Assembly (NCBI GenBank): GCA_005788815.1
Contig: SYAZ01000032.1
Location: 28,748-92,747, forward strand
Direction: 5' to 3'
Source of the DNA: Actinomycetota bacterium
GTDB lineage: Bacteria; Actinomycetota; Acidimicrobiia; Acidimicrobiales; Ilumatobacteraceae
Length of the DNA stretch: 64,000 nucleotides
Shown: in pieces, positions 10,207 through 21,761 of the stretch
Layout: each line of letters starts with the position of its first letter
How positions within the stretch are numbered: the stretch's first letter is position 1
Notes under the pieces: generated by a model
The model's database searches: none
Told to the model about the DNA's origin: nothing
Seen by the model: the letters and a program-made list of their open reading frames with translations, nothing else
Position numbers and translations under genes: made by a program

Positions 10207-11919
10207 ATGTCACAACACGCAGACGGCACCCCTATCGACATCAAACCTCGCAGTCGCGACGTTACAGATGGCATTCAAAAGGCAGCCGCTCGCGCCATGC
10301 TGCGCGCAGTGGGCTTAGGTGATGACGATTGGGTCAAGCCACAGATAGGTATCGCTTCGGCGTGGAATGAAGTGACGCCATGCAACATGTCATTGCGTCG
10401 ACTCAGTGAATACGCAAAAGCAGGAGTGCGCGAAGCAGGCGGAGTTCCACTCGAATTTGGAACCATCACCGTTTCCGATGGCATCAGCATGGGCCATGAA
10501 GGAATGCGCGCATCGCTTGTTTCGCGTGAAGTCATTACAGACAGTGTCGAAACTGTTGTGCACGGCGAACGCTTCGATGGTTTTGTCGGATTAGCAGGAT
10601 GCGACAAAAGCATCCCTGCAATGTTGATGGCGGCTGCACGTCTGAACTTGGCAAGTGTGTTTGTCTACAACGGATCCACCATGCCGGGTGTCTATAAAGG
10701 CAACAACATCGACATCACCACAGTGTTTGAAGCTGTGGGTGCTTGTGCTGCTGGCACCATCACTGAAGATGAACTCAAAGACATTGAGAAGGCAGCGTGC
10801 CCTGGTGAAGGCGCATGCGGTGGCATGTTTACTGCAAACACAATGTCATCTATCGCCGAAGCGATGGGTATGAGTCTTCCCGGAAGCGCATCGGCACCTG
10901 CAATTGACACAAGCCGCGAAGGTGATGCACAACGTGCGGGCGCAGCGGTTGTGAATATGTTGCGCTTAGGTATTCGCCCTCGCGACATCATGACAAAGAA
11001 GGCATTCGAAAATGCCATCGCTGTTACGAATGCATTTGGCGGAAGCACTAATGCCGTCTTGCATCTTCTTGCAATCGCAAACGAAGCAGGCGTTGCGCTC
11101 GATCTTGACGACTTCAACAGAATCGCCGACAAAGTTCCACACATCGCAGACACAAAGCCAGGTGGAAAGTTCCATATGTCTGACATTCACCGCGTTGGTG
11201 GAGTGCCTGTACTCATGAAGCATTTGCTTGACGCCGGCTTATTGCACGGTGATGTCATGACCTGCACGGGCAAGACAATGGCTGAGAACTTGGCCGAGAT
11301 TAATCCGCCTGCACCAGACGGCATCGTGATTCATCCGTTGAGTGATCCCATCCATACAGAAGGTGGTATCAACATTCTCACCGGCTCACTTGCGCCGAAA
11401 GGTTCAGTTGTAAAAGTTGCTGGCCTTAGCAAAGAGCAAATGCAATTTGAAGGACCCGCACGAGTGTTTGACGGCGAAGACGGCGCGATGAATGCAATCA
11501 TGACTGGCGCAATTAATCATGGTGATGTCATCGTGATTCGATACGAAGGCCCGAAGGGTGGCCCAGGTATGCGCGAGATGCTCGCCATTACTGGCGCATT
11601 GAAAGGTGCTGGTTTCGGTTCAACAGTTGCACTGATTACAGATGGTCGGTTCTCTGGTGGTACGTGGGGATTCTGTATCGGACACGTTGCGCCTGAAGCA
11701 ACCGACGGTGGCCCCATTGCATTTGTGCGCGAAGGCGACATCATTCGTATTGATGTGCCAACAAAGGCACTCGATCTACTCGTGAGCGAAAAAGAATTGA
11801 AGAAGCGTCGCAAGGGATGGGTGCCAAACCCGCCGCGTTACACAACAGGCGTTTTGGCCAAGTTTGCCAAGCTCGTGCAGGGTGCCGAGACCGGCGCCAT
11901 CACCAATCCCACGCACTAA
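10207..11919 (+). CDS. ilvD: dihydroxy-acid dehydratase (ATG at 10207 preferred over 10162)
   Basis: [71 protein letters not shown]. Confidence 0.97.
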   Translation: MSQHADGTPIDIKPRSRDVTDGIQKAAARAMLRAVGLGDDDWVKPQIGIASAWNEVTPCNMSLRRLSEYAKAGVREAGGVPLEFGTITVSDGISMGHEGMRASLVSREVITDSVETVVHGERFDGFVGLAGCDKSIPAMLMAAARLNLASVFVYNGSTMPGVYKGNNIDITTVFEAVGACAAGTITEDELKDIEKAACPGEGACGGMFTANTMSSIAEAMGMSLPGSASAPAIDTSREGDAQRAGAAVVNMLRLGIRPRDIMTKKAFENAIAVTNAFGGSTNAVLHLLAIANEAGVALDLDDFNRIADKVPHIADTKPGGKFHMSDIHRVGGVPVLMKHLLDAGLLHGDVMTCTGKTMAENLAEINPPAPDGIVIHPLSDPIHTEGGINILTGSLAPKGSVVKVAGLSKEQMQFEGPARVFDGEDGAMNAIMTGAINHGDVIVIRYEGPKGGPGMREMLAITGALKGAGFGSTVALITDGRFSGGTWGFCIGHVAPEATDGGPIAFVREGDIIRIDVPTKALDLLVSEKELKKRRKGWVPNPPRYTTGVLAKFAKLVQGAETGAITNPTH

Positions 11920-11958
11920 ATAGCCTGGGAAAGCCTGACGCCATAAGGGCCATATTGG

Positions 11959-12318
11959 GTGACACACCCTCTTGGCATTATGCAAATCCTCATGGCAGAA
12001 ACTTCCCTAAGTAGCGAGGTCGTATCCCTCGCACGTGACATCAACCGTCACCTCACAGACCTTCTTGGTCCTTGTCCTATCCGTAATGCTGAAGCATGGG
12101 TCGTTGTCAATATCAACGACGAAGGACAACCGTCCTTTTCTTTTGCCGCCGCCACAACTCACGAGGCCGAAGCAATGTTGCGTGCCGTTCGTGAAGCATG
12201 TGAGGTCAAGGCGAAGCGCGAGCTGCAAGCTGGTGCTCGCTACAACCCAAACGGCATTGGCATCAACTTTCGTGAGCACCAACGTGCAGAATTCCACGTT
12301 CCGGCGGCTCATCCTTGA
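11959..12318 (+). CDS. hypothetical protein (true start possibly 11980s)
   Basis: Intact ORF between ilvD and a YbjN-like gene, 4-nt overlap with the next ORF. Confidence 0.6.
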   Translation: MTHPLGIMQILMAETSLSSEVVSLARDINRHLTDLLGPCPIRNAEAWVVVNINDEGQPSFSFAAATTHEAEAMLRAVREACEVKAKRELQAGARYNPNGIGINFREHQRAEFHVPAAHP

Positions 12319-13475
12319 GCACAACTCCTTCTTCTTTCACTTTTGAAATCGATGAAGCAGAATTGCGTGATGTCAATAGTTGGGCAGGTCGTTATGCACC
12401 CGTACCCGCTGCAGATTTCACCATTCAATTGTCGTTTCTACCTGGCAAGCATCGTTGGTTAGCCCGCGAAGCAAACGTCACGGCGTGGTGGGATCCGCTT
12501 CCAAGTCGCGGGCCTTCAGAAGGCGTTCTCGCTATCCCATTGTTCTTTCTCAATAATGCTGCAGAACTGTTTTCTGGAAGTGGAGTTGTCACCTTTCATA
12601 TAGATATTGAAAACAAACTGCTGGTTGCTCGCGCCGGCTCCACCGAAATGGGTGTTGACCTTCCCGATCTTCCCGTAGCTCCGTATTCACTCGATTTCGA
12701 ATCTGATCGTCACATTGTTGTGTCCGCAGGAGACCTTGCTCATATGGGATTTGTGATGATGACCATGCCAGTCGATCTTTCAGACAACGAGATGGAGTTT
12801 CCTTTTCCTTTTACATCGATAAAAGTTGAAAAGACATCGCTTCGTGCCACACGTGACTGGCGTTCGTTTGGTGGACCACGTCTTACCGTTGGCGTTCCGG
12901 CACGCTCAGATTTTGAGGGACTCGTCTCATTTTTCTCCGAGGTATTAGGCCGTGAGTTTTTCTGGGCCGATATCGAGGGTGGAGAAACCGATGTTTCGAT
13001 TGCTTTTTCGTCGGTGACACCAAACATTGCAATGCTCACATGCGCCAATTGGGGTCTACGTATCGAACTGGGTTACGAGCAGGTTTTTCGCTATCGCAAG
13101 GAACTCGAAGCAGCCTTGGGTCACGCCGGCTACGACGTCACCCGTGATACACGTATTGGCTGGGATGCAGAAGTGCACTTCACCTACAAAGAGCAAGCTG
13201 TCACGGCCTGCATCGTTCCTGGTGAAACGGTTCATCACACCATGATTCGCTTGTCCACGCTTGTCATGCCAGATGCTCCGTGGAACTTAGACGTTGCAAA
13301 CGAAGTCAACGCGTGGAACAACCAGTGGAAATACGGCAAGTTAGTTTTGCAAGAAAACGACCTCTATGCGTTAAGTGATTTTCCCGCCGCAGAAATTGAA
13401 CATCTGCCAACTTTGGTGTCAGACATTGTGAGTACAACACAACGTGTGCGCGACGTGATCGGTGTATTCCGCTAA
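12315..13475 (+). CDS. conserved hypothetical protein with probable YbjN-like C-terminal domain
   Basis: C-terminus LDVANEVNAWNNQWKYGKLVLQENDLYALSDFP resembles YbjN (LNEWN..) fold. Confidence 0.65.
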   Translation: MSTTPSSFTFEIDEAELRDVNSWAGRYAPVPAADFTIQLSFLPGKHRWLAREANVTAWWDPLPSRGPSEGVLAIPLFFLNNAAELFSGSGVVTFHIDIENKLLVARAGSTEMGVDLPDLPVAPYSLDFESDRHIVVSAGDLAHMGFVMMTMPVDLSDNEMEFPFPFTSIKVEKTSLRATRDWRSFGGPRLTVGVPARSDFEGLVSFFSEVLGREFFWADIEGGETDVSIAFSSVTPNIAMLTCANWGLRIELGYEQVFRYRKELEAALGHAGYDVTRDTRIGWDAEVHFTYKEQAVTACIVPGETVHHTMIRLSTLVMPDAPWNLDVANEVNAWNNQWKYGKLVLQENDLYALSDFPAAEIEHLPTLVSDIVSTTQRVRDVIGVFR

Positions 13476-13489
13476 CTGATTGGGTACTG

Positions 13490-13843
13490 CTACTTAGCAG
13501 TACGACGAGCCAGCACTGCACGCCAGCCGAGCATGGTGGCGCCCAAAAATATGGTGGCAACAATGATGAATGCTGGCGCTGTCCCGCGATCAAATACGTA
13601 ATTGCGCAAGACCATTCCCATCACAATGGTGTATCCCCACACCACATATTTGTTCGGTTCTGCGGGAGTGCGTTGCATGAGTGGCGACACATGGGCAATA
13701 AACACTGCAATCCAAAATGGCGCTGCCACGTAAAGCACTCCACTAATGCCAGTGTCGGTGTCGTGATTACGAGTACCAATAACAATCAACAGTAAGACGC
13801 ACAGAGCGTCTAAGAGAAAGGCTCGAATTGCAGAGCGTTTCAT
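13490..13843 (-). CDS. DUF3054-like membrane protein
   Basis: LLDALCVLLLIVIGTRNHDTDTGISGVLYVAAPFWIAVFIAH; multi-TM small protein. Confidence 0.65.
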   Translation of the reverse strand: MKRSAIRAFLLDALCVLLLIVIGTRNHDTDTGISGVLYVAAPFWIAVFIAHVSPLMQRTPAEPNKYVVWGYTIVMGMVLRNYVFDRGTAPAFIIVATIFLGATMLGWRAVLARRTAK

Positions 13844-13846
13844 GAG

Positions 13847-15172
13847 TTAATCGACGTCGTCGTAGTATTCGCGGCCAAGATGCGTGATCTGGTCTTCGTT
13901 CATCAACCAACGCAAGGTGTTGTGCAGTTTTTCAAGCTGTACAAACAAATCGTGTTCGGCATGAAGGCCAGGTGCAACTTGTGGGCTCTTGTAATAGAAC
14001 GACAACCATTCCTGGATGCCACCAAGGCCTGCGCGCTGTGCAAGGTCTGAATACAAAATGAGGTCGAGTGCAAGTGGGGCAGCAAGGATGCTGTCACGAC
14101 AGAGGAAGTCGACCTTGATCTGCATGGGGTAACCCATCCAGCCGAAGATGTCGATGTTGTCCCAGCCTTCTTTGTTGTCGCCACGTGGTGGGTAGTAGTT
14201 GATACTGACCTTGTGAAAGACATTTCCATACAGATCTGGGTTGTTGCTTGGGTCAAGAATGTCTTCCAGCACACCAAGCTTTGATTCTTCTTTTGTCTTG
14301 AAGTTTTCAGGAGCATCTAGAACTTCGCCGTCACGGTTACCCAAGATGTTTGTGCTGTACCAACCAGCAAGACCAAGCTGACGAGCCTTCAACATTGGTG
14401 CAAGCACTGTTTTCATCAGTGTCTGACCGGTCTTGAAGTCTTTACCGGAAATCGCAACGTTGGTGTCCGTAGCAAGTTGACGAAGGAATGGCATGTCAAC
14501 AGCAAGGTTTGGTGAACCGTTCGCGAAAGGAACGCGCTCAAGAATTGCTGCGTATGCGTACAACATTGATGGCGCGATGGCGTCGTCGTTTGCGTCGATT
14601 GCTTTTTCAAATGCTTCGATGCTTGCGTGCTGTGGTCCCGGCTCGATGTAGATCTCGGTACTTGCGCACCAGATCATGACAAGGCGATCAACCTTCTTCT
14701 CATCGCGGAAGCGGTTGATGTCGGCACGAATGCCATTCAACATTTCTCGCTTGCCACTAACAGCCATGATGTGTTCACCATCAAGGTTGCGAGCGTACTT
14801 GCGTTCGAACGCTGCTTTCATTGGGCGAATATCGCGCAATACATCAGAGATTGCTTCGATGTGCTTGCCCTGTTCCAAAACACCTGCGCGTGACGCTGCA
14901 ACATATGCATCGTCGGGGAATACGTCCCACGCTCCCCAGACAATGTCTTCAAGGCGTGCGAGCGGAACAAAGTCCTGCACCAGTGGGTTGCGCTTTTCGG
15001 TGCGCTTCCCGAGGCGGATGGTGCCCATCTGGGTCATGGAGCCAATGGGCTTGCCTTGGCCACGCTTGGCCAATTCGACGCCAGCGATGAGAGTGGAAGC
15101 CACTGCGCCGAGGCCAACGGTGAGAACACCGAGCTTTCCTTCAGCAGGGGCGATAGTACGGGGTTCAGACAT
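13847..15172 (-). CDS. ino1: inositol-3-phosphate synthase
   Basis: GVLTVGLGAVASTLIAGVELAK; SINYYPPRGDNKEGWDNIDIFGWMGYPMQIKVDFLCRDSILAAPLALDL. Confidence 0.92.
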   Translation of the reverse strand: MSEPRTIAPAEGKLGVLTVGLGAVASTLIAGVELAKRGQGKPIGSMTQMGTIRLGKRTEKRNPLVQDFVPLARLEDIVWGAWDVFPDDAYVAASRAGVLEQGKHIEAISDVLRDIRPMKAAFERKYARNLDGEHIMAVSGKREMLNGIRADINRFRDEKKVDRLVMIWCASTEIYIEPGPQHASIEAFEKAIDANDDAIAPSMLYAYAAILERVPFANGSPNLAVDMPFLRQLATDTNVAISGKDFKTGQTLMKTVLAPMLKARQLGLAGWYSTNILGNRDGEVLDAPENFKTKEESKLGVLEDILDPSNNPDLYGNVFHKVSINYYPPRGDNKEGWDNIDIFGWMGYPMQIKVDFLCRDSILAAPLALDLILYSDLAQRAGLGGIQEWLSFYYKSPQVAPGLHAEHDLFVQLEKLHNTLRWLMNEDQITHLGREYYDDVD

Positions 15173-15252
15173 GGCATTCAGGCTAGGCGAACCGAGACAC
15201 TGTGCCTTGCTTTGCCTACGGTTGCCGTTGCCCCGTATGGCTTTATACGCAG

Positions 15253-16173
15253 TTAGACAGGGTTGGCGGCAATAAATGCATTCACTACTGCAGCGAACTC
15301 TTCGCCCTTGTCTTCCTGCAAGAAGTGGCCACCGCCAGTAATGATGGTGTGTGCCTGCCCTTTGGCTCCAGGAACTTCAAGCTGGAATGTCTTATGTCCG
15401 CCTTGTGTGATGGGGTCTCCGTCGGTAAAAGCCGTGAGTAATGGCTTGTTCCATGCGCGCAGTACTGCCCATGCCTCTGCATTGGCAATGTTTGAGGGGT
15501 GGTCGACGCCGTCTGGGTAGAGGGTGGGAAAGATGCGCGCGGCTGACTTGTATGTCTCGTCGGGAAATGGGGCGTTGTAGGCAGCAATAACGTCGGGGGC
15601 CAATTCAGTTTTTGATCCACCACTCATCATCTTTCCAACATCAAAGACAGGAACTTCTTGCGAGAATTTCTGCCACGCACGAAATGCTGCAGATGGTTCA
15701 CGTGTAGCGAGTGGCAAACCAGTGTTTGCAACAACAATGCGATCGAAACGATTGACGTTGGCGGTGACAAGACGCAGACCAATAAGACCGCCCCAGTCTT
15801 GACCAACAAACGTCATTCCGGTGAAGTCATTTTTGTTGAGCCATTCGTTCATCCACGCAACATGACGTTCGTATGTGTAGTCAGTTGTTTGCAACGGCTT
15901 ATCGCTGCGACCAAATCCAATGAGGTCTGGTGCAATCACACGATGACCAGCTGCGATGTGAAGAGCCATCATCTTGCGATATAGGAATGACCAACTTGGC
16001 TCACCATGCATGAGCAACACAGTTGTCTTTGCATCTTTCGGTCCGCCTTCATAGTGCGCAACGCGCAATGTGTCCGAGGTTCCGTCACCGGCGGAAACAT
16101 CTGTGTACTGAGGTTCGTGTGGCCAGTCAGGGAGATTGTTGAATCGGTCATCGGGCGTGCGTGCAAATTTCAT
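15253..16173 (-). CDS. haloalkane dehalogenase-like alpha/beta hydrolase (HLD subfamily I-like); start ATG at 16173 with GAAAGG SD
   Basis: RTPDDRFNNLPDWPHEPQY, HGEPSWSFLYRKM, VGQDWGGLIGLRL, AYNAPFPDETYKSAARIFP, GGGHFLQEDKG. Confidence 0.8.
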   Translation of the reverse strand: MKFARTPDDRFNNLPDWPHEPQYTDVSAGDGTSDTLRVAHYEGGPKDAKTTVLLMHGEPSWSFLYRKMMALHIAAGHRVIAPDLIGFGRSDKPLQTTDYTYERHVAWMNEWLNKNDFTGMTFVGQDWGGLIGLRLVTANVNRFDRIVVANTGLPLATREPSAAFRAWQKFSQEVPVFDVGKMMSGGSKTELAPDVIAAYNAPFPDETYKSAARIFPTLYPDGVDHPSNIANAEAWAVLRAWNKPLLTAFTDGDPITQGGHKTFQLEVPGAKGQAHTIITGGGHFLQEDKGEEFAAVVNAFIAANPV

Positions 16174-16270
16174 GGGGGCCTTTCGTCGCTTGTTCACACG
16201 CTAAACCCTGGTGGCTTACGATGTATCGAGCAGGTTCTATTCGCTTGCTTGTTATTTGTAGGGGGACTCA

Positions 16271-16576
16271 ATGTCTGATCCATTTTCCACACCACCGCCA
16301 CTTCCATCTGGAGGTAACTCCAAGGACAAGATTGCCGCTGGGTTATTAGCTATTTTCTTGGGCTCAATCGGGGTCCATAAGTTTTATCTTGGTGGTAAGC
16401 AACAAAAGACTGCAGGGATAATCATGCTTGTGATTTCCATTGTTGGATTTTGCATCTTCTTCATTGGACCAATCATCATGGGAATCATTGCCCTTATTGA
16501 AGGAATTATGTATCTCACCAAAGACGACGCTGAGTTTCAAGCAACATACGTTGTTGGAGATAAGGCGTGGCTCTAG
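16271..16576 (+). CDS. TM2 domain-containing protein
   Basis: DKIAAGLLAIFLGSIGVHKFYLGGKQQKTAGIIMLVISIV. Confidence 0.9.
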   Translation: MSDPFSTPPPLPSGGNSKDKIAAGLLAIFLGSIGVHKFYLGGKQQKTAGIIMLVISIVGFCIFFIGPIIMGIIALIEGIMYLTKDDAEFQATYVVGDKAWL

Positions 16577-16890
16577 CCAAAATTGATGCGCGATTGCTGG
16601 GGTTGGCCGGAGTCGTTCTGGCCAGCCCTGTCACGCAAAGGGTGGCCAACTACCTCAACCATCAGCCAAGCCTGTGCCCGCTGCAGCGCTTCACGGGCAC
16701 GGCTTGCCCGAGTTGTGGAGGCACACGCGCTGGTCTCTATGTGCTGTCAGGGGACCTTGTCTCGGCCATCAAACTCAATGCCGGCGTCACCATCTTTCTC
16801 TTGGTCTTGGGGGCTCTCGTGGCCACTGGGCATGTGGTGCCCGCCCAGGTTTTGGGGGTTGCGAACCCGTATGAACGGGTGGCAGACTAA
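16567..16890 (+). CDS. DUF2752-like membrane protein
   Basis: LCPLQRFTGTACPSCGGTRAGLYVLSGD motif. Confidence 0.8.
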   Translation: MALAKIDARLLGLAGVVLASPVTQRVANYLNHQPSLCPLQRFTGTACPSCGGTRAGLYVLSGDLVSAIKLNAGVTIFLLVLGALVATGHVVPAQVLGVANPYERVAD

Positions 16891-16895
16891 ATCCA

Positions 16896-16943
16896 ATGAC
16901 AACGGAGTTCACCACCTCAGTACTCGTCGTAGTAGTTCTGTAG
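16896..16943 (+). CDS. putative ilvB leader peptide MTTEFTTSVLVVVVL
   Basis: 15-codon ORF, last seven residues V L V V V V L before TAG; followed by hairpin and intrinsic terminator upstream of ilvB; too short for the ORF track. Confidence 0.75.
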   Translation: MTTEFTTSVLVVVVL

Positions 16944-16969
16944 CGCGTCGGCACCATGCCGAACGCGCT
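16942..16969 (+). promoter_or_regulatory. leader hairpin overlapping the leader-peptide stop codon
   Basis: AGCGCGTCGGCA-CCA-TGCCGAACGCGCT, 12-bp stem with a single A bulge. Confidence 0.65.
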
Positions 16970-16970
16970 G

Positions 16971-16996
16971 AAAACCACCCTTCCGGGTGGTTTTTT
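16971..16996 (+). terminator. intrinsic terminator / attenuator upstream of ilvB
   Basis: AAAACCACCC-TTCC-GGGTGGTTTTTT. Confidence 0.85.
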
Positions 16997-17046
16997 CATT
17001 TCTCGCCACACTTGTAGTTATCGCAATCACAATTAGGAGACATTAG

Positions 17047-18800
17047 ATGTCCACAAAAGAGACACTCACAGGAGCCGAGGCTCTCATTCGCTCTCTCGAG
17101 TTGGAAAACGTTGAGATCATGTTTGGCCTACCCGGCGGCTGCATCCTGCCGGCGTATGACCCACTGTTGAAGTCAAGCATCAGGCACGTTCTCGTTCGTC
17201 ATGAACAAGGCGCGGGGCACATGGCTCAGGGTTATGCACACGTCACTGGTCGACCTGGTGTTGCCATGGTGACAAGTGGTCCAGCTGCAACCAACATGGT
17301 TACGCCATTGTGCGATGCATTCATGGACAGCATTCCAATGGTGTGTATCACTGGTCAAGTGCCAACATCTGCAATTGGTACAGATGCGTTCCAAGAGTGC
17401 GACACCGTTGGCATTACGCGAAGCGTTACCAAGCACAACGAACTTGTGATGCGCGCAGAAGATATTCCGATGGCAGTTCGCCAAGCTTTTTACATTGCAA
17501 CTACTGGCCGTCCAGGTCCTGTACTTATTGACATGCCGAAAGATGTTTTGCAAAACACGATGACGTGGCACTGGCCAACAGATGAAGAAGTAGTTGATTC
17601 ACTTCCCGGATACCGCCCAAATGTAAAGGGTCATCCAAAGATGATCAAGGAAGCAGCGAAGTTAATTCTTGCTTCTGAAAAACCAGTGCTGTACTTAGGT
17701 GGTGGCGTATTGAAAGCCCGCGCGGCTGAAGTTGTGAAGGAACTTGCAGAGTTGTTGCAGATTCCAGTAGTTACCACACTCATGGCACGTGGTGCATTCC
17801 CAGATAAGCATCCCTTGTGTTACGGCATGCCAGGTATGCATGGAACTGCAACTGCGATCACCGCAATGCAGAAGAGCGACTTGCTGATTGCATTGGGCTC
17901 TCGATTCGATGACCGTGTCACTGGAAAAGTGAATTCGTTTGCACAAGATGCAAAGATCATTCACGTCGACATCGACCCTGCAGAGCAAGGCAAAGTACGC
18001 AAGCCAGACGTTCCTATTGTTGGTGATTGTCGACAAGTAGTTGAAGAAATTCTCAAAGCCATCAAAGAGCTAATGGCTGAAGGTATTTCTGCAACAGACA
18101 TCACTCCGTGGCGTAGCCGCGTGAATGGTTGGAAAGAGCAATTCCCACTTACATATGACATGTCAGGCCCTGGCGACAAACTGAAGCCACAATTCTGTTT
18201 GGAAAAACTGCGCGATGCAGCGCCGGAAGGCACGATTGTTGTCAGTGGCGTCGGACAGCATCAAATGTGGGCAAGTTTGTTCTGGGAATTCAACGAGCCA
18301 TATACATGGGTGAACTCTGGCGGCCTCGGAACAATGGGCTTCTCTGTGCCTGCAGCAATTGGCGCCAAAGCAGCAAAGCCAGATCGTACGGTTTGGGCTA
18401 TCGACGGTGATGGTTGTTTCCAAATGACTGCACAAGAACTTGTTACGGCAACAACTGAAGGCATTCATGTGAAGATTGCCATCATGAACAACACATACCT
18501 CGGCATGGTGCGCCAGTGGCAAGAGATGTTCTACGGACAACGCTATTCCGAAGTAGATCTTGCTGGTTGTCCTGACTTCGTGAAGTGGGCAGAAGCGATG
18601 GGTTGTGTTGGAATTCGTGTGGAATCAGTCGACGAGATAGATGAAGCGATTGCACTGGCGAATAGCATCAATGATCGTTCTGTTGTTGTTGAGTTCCGTG
18701 TTGAAGAATTCGAAAAAGTTTTCCCAATGGTTCCTGCAGGTGCGAGCAACGATGAAGTGTTGTTGCATCCGAATCAAGAGAGCCGAAGGGAGTTCCTCAA

Positions 18801-18804
<4 letters not shown>
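17047..18804 (+). CDS. ilvB: acetolactate synthase large subunit
   Basis: LPGGCILPAYDPL, RHEQGAGHMAQGYAHVTGRPGVAMVTSGPAATN, TPP motif IDGDGCFQMTAQELVTA...NNTYLGMVRQWQEMFY. Confidence 0.97.
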
Positions 18805-20385
<1,581 letters not shown>

Positions 20386-20386
<1 letters not shown>

Positions 20387-20410
20387 TTCCCGAGTTGTTT
20401 GGTCGGGAAT
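20386..20410 (+). other. intercistronic stem-loop between ilvC and metY
   Basis: ATTCCCGA-GTTGTTTGG-TCGGGAAT, 8-bp perfect stem, no U tract. Confidence 0.45.
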
Positions 20411-20431
20411 TGACGGATAGGGTTTCGCCCT

Positions 20432-21745
20432 ATGACAACACCACAGTGGGGCTTCGATACCCGTCAAATTCACGCCGGCCAAACACCAGACTCTGCGACT
20501 GGTGCACGCGCGGTTCCTATCTATCAGACAACGTCGTACCAATTCCGCGACTCTCAGCACGCAGCAAATCTTTTTGCGCTTGCTGAAATCGGAAACATCT
20601 ACACGCGTCTAATGAACCCAACTACTGGTGTTCTTGAAGCTCGTTTGTCAGATCTTGAAGGTGGCACAGCAACTGCAGTTGGCCTTCCTGGAGCCCTCGT
20701 GGTGTCTTCTGGCCAGAGCGCAGCAACGCTCGGCATTCTCACGCTTGCCGAAGCTGGCAGCCACATCGTTGCATCGCCATCTCTTTATGGCGGCACATAC
20801 AACTTGTTGCATTACACGTTTCCCAAAATGGGTATCGAGGTCACGTTTGTTGACAACCCAGACGATCTTGAACAGTGGAAGAGCGCAATTCGTCCAAACA
20901 CAAAGTTGTTCTTCGGCGAAGTACTTGCAAACCCAAAGAACGACATCTTCGACATCGAAGGCGTATCAAAAGTTGCACATGCACATGGCATCCCATTGAT
21001 GCTCGACAACACAGTGCCAACGCCGTACGGCATTCGCCCACTCGAGTGGGGTGCAGACATTGTTGTTCACTCAGCAACAAAGTTCCTCGGTGGTCATGGC
21101 ACAGCAATCGCTGGTGCAATCATCGACGGCGGCAAGTTTGACTTCGCAGCCAGTGGTCGCTTCCCGAACTTCACCGAACCAGATCCGTCGTATCACGGTC
21201 TTGCGTATTGGCCAGCACTTGGTGCAGGTTCATACATCATCAAAGCTCGCGTACAAATGTTGCGTGACCTTGGTATGTCAGCAAGCCCATTCAATGCGTG
21301 GAGCATCTTGCAGGGTGTCGAAACTCTTTCGTTGCGTATGGATCGCCACTGGGAGAACGCAGCAAAGGTTGCAGAGTTCTTGCAGAAGCAAGGTGCTGTC
21401 GCCAGCATCAACTACGCCGGTTTGCCATCAAGCCCATGGCACGATCGTGCGAAGAAATACTTCGGCGGCAAGGGCTTTGGCTCAGTGATCGCATTCGAAG
21501 TCAAGGGTGGCCGCGAAGCTGGTCAGAAGTTTGTAGAGGCATTGCAATTGCATAGCCATGTTGCAAACATCGGTGACGTTCGCAGCCTTGTGATTCACCC
21601 AGCATCTACAACTCACAGCCAGTTGACCGAAGCAGAACAACTTTCTGCTGGTGTTGCACCTGGACTCGTGCGCTTGTCTGTTGGTCTTGAATCAATTGCC
21701 GACATTTTGGCCGACCTTGAATTGGGCTTCGCAGCTATCAAATAA
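20432..21745 (+). CDS. metY: O-acetylhomoserine aminocarboxypropyltransferase/cysteine synthase
   Basis: WGFDTRQIHAGQTPD, YTRLMNPTTGVLEARLSDLEGG, HSATKFLGGHGTAIAGAIIDGGKFD. Confidence 0.92.
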   Translation: MTTPQWGFDTRQIHAGQTPDSATGARAVPIYQTTSYQFRDSQHAANLFALAEIGNIYTRLMNPTTGVLEARLSDLEGGTATAVGLPGALVVSSGQSAATLGILTLAEAGSHIVASPSLYGGTYNLLHYTFPKMGIEVTFVDNPDDLEQWKSAIRPNTKLFFGEVLANPKNDIFDIEGVSKVAHAHGIPLMLDNTVPTPYGIRPLEWGADIVVHSATKFLGGHGTAIAGAIIDGGKFDFAASGRFPNFTEPDPSYHGLAYWPALGAGSYIIKARVQMLRDLGMSASPFNAWSILQGVETLSLRMDRHWENAAKVAEFLQKQGAVASINYAGLPSSPWHDRAKKYFGGKGFGSVIAFEVKGGREAGQKFVEALQLHSHVANIGDVRSLVIHPASTTHSQLTEAEQLSAGVAPGLVRLSVGLESIADILADLELGFAAIK

Positions 21746-21761
21746 TCTGTGGAGACGAGAT

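Noticed and set aside
10692-11186. 164-aa minus-strand ORF
   Set aside because: Antisense to the well-supported ilvD
14676-15275. 199-aa plus-strand ORF
   Set aside because: Antisense to ino1, Arg/Ser/Pro-rich composition, no recognisable motif; shadow ORF
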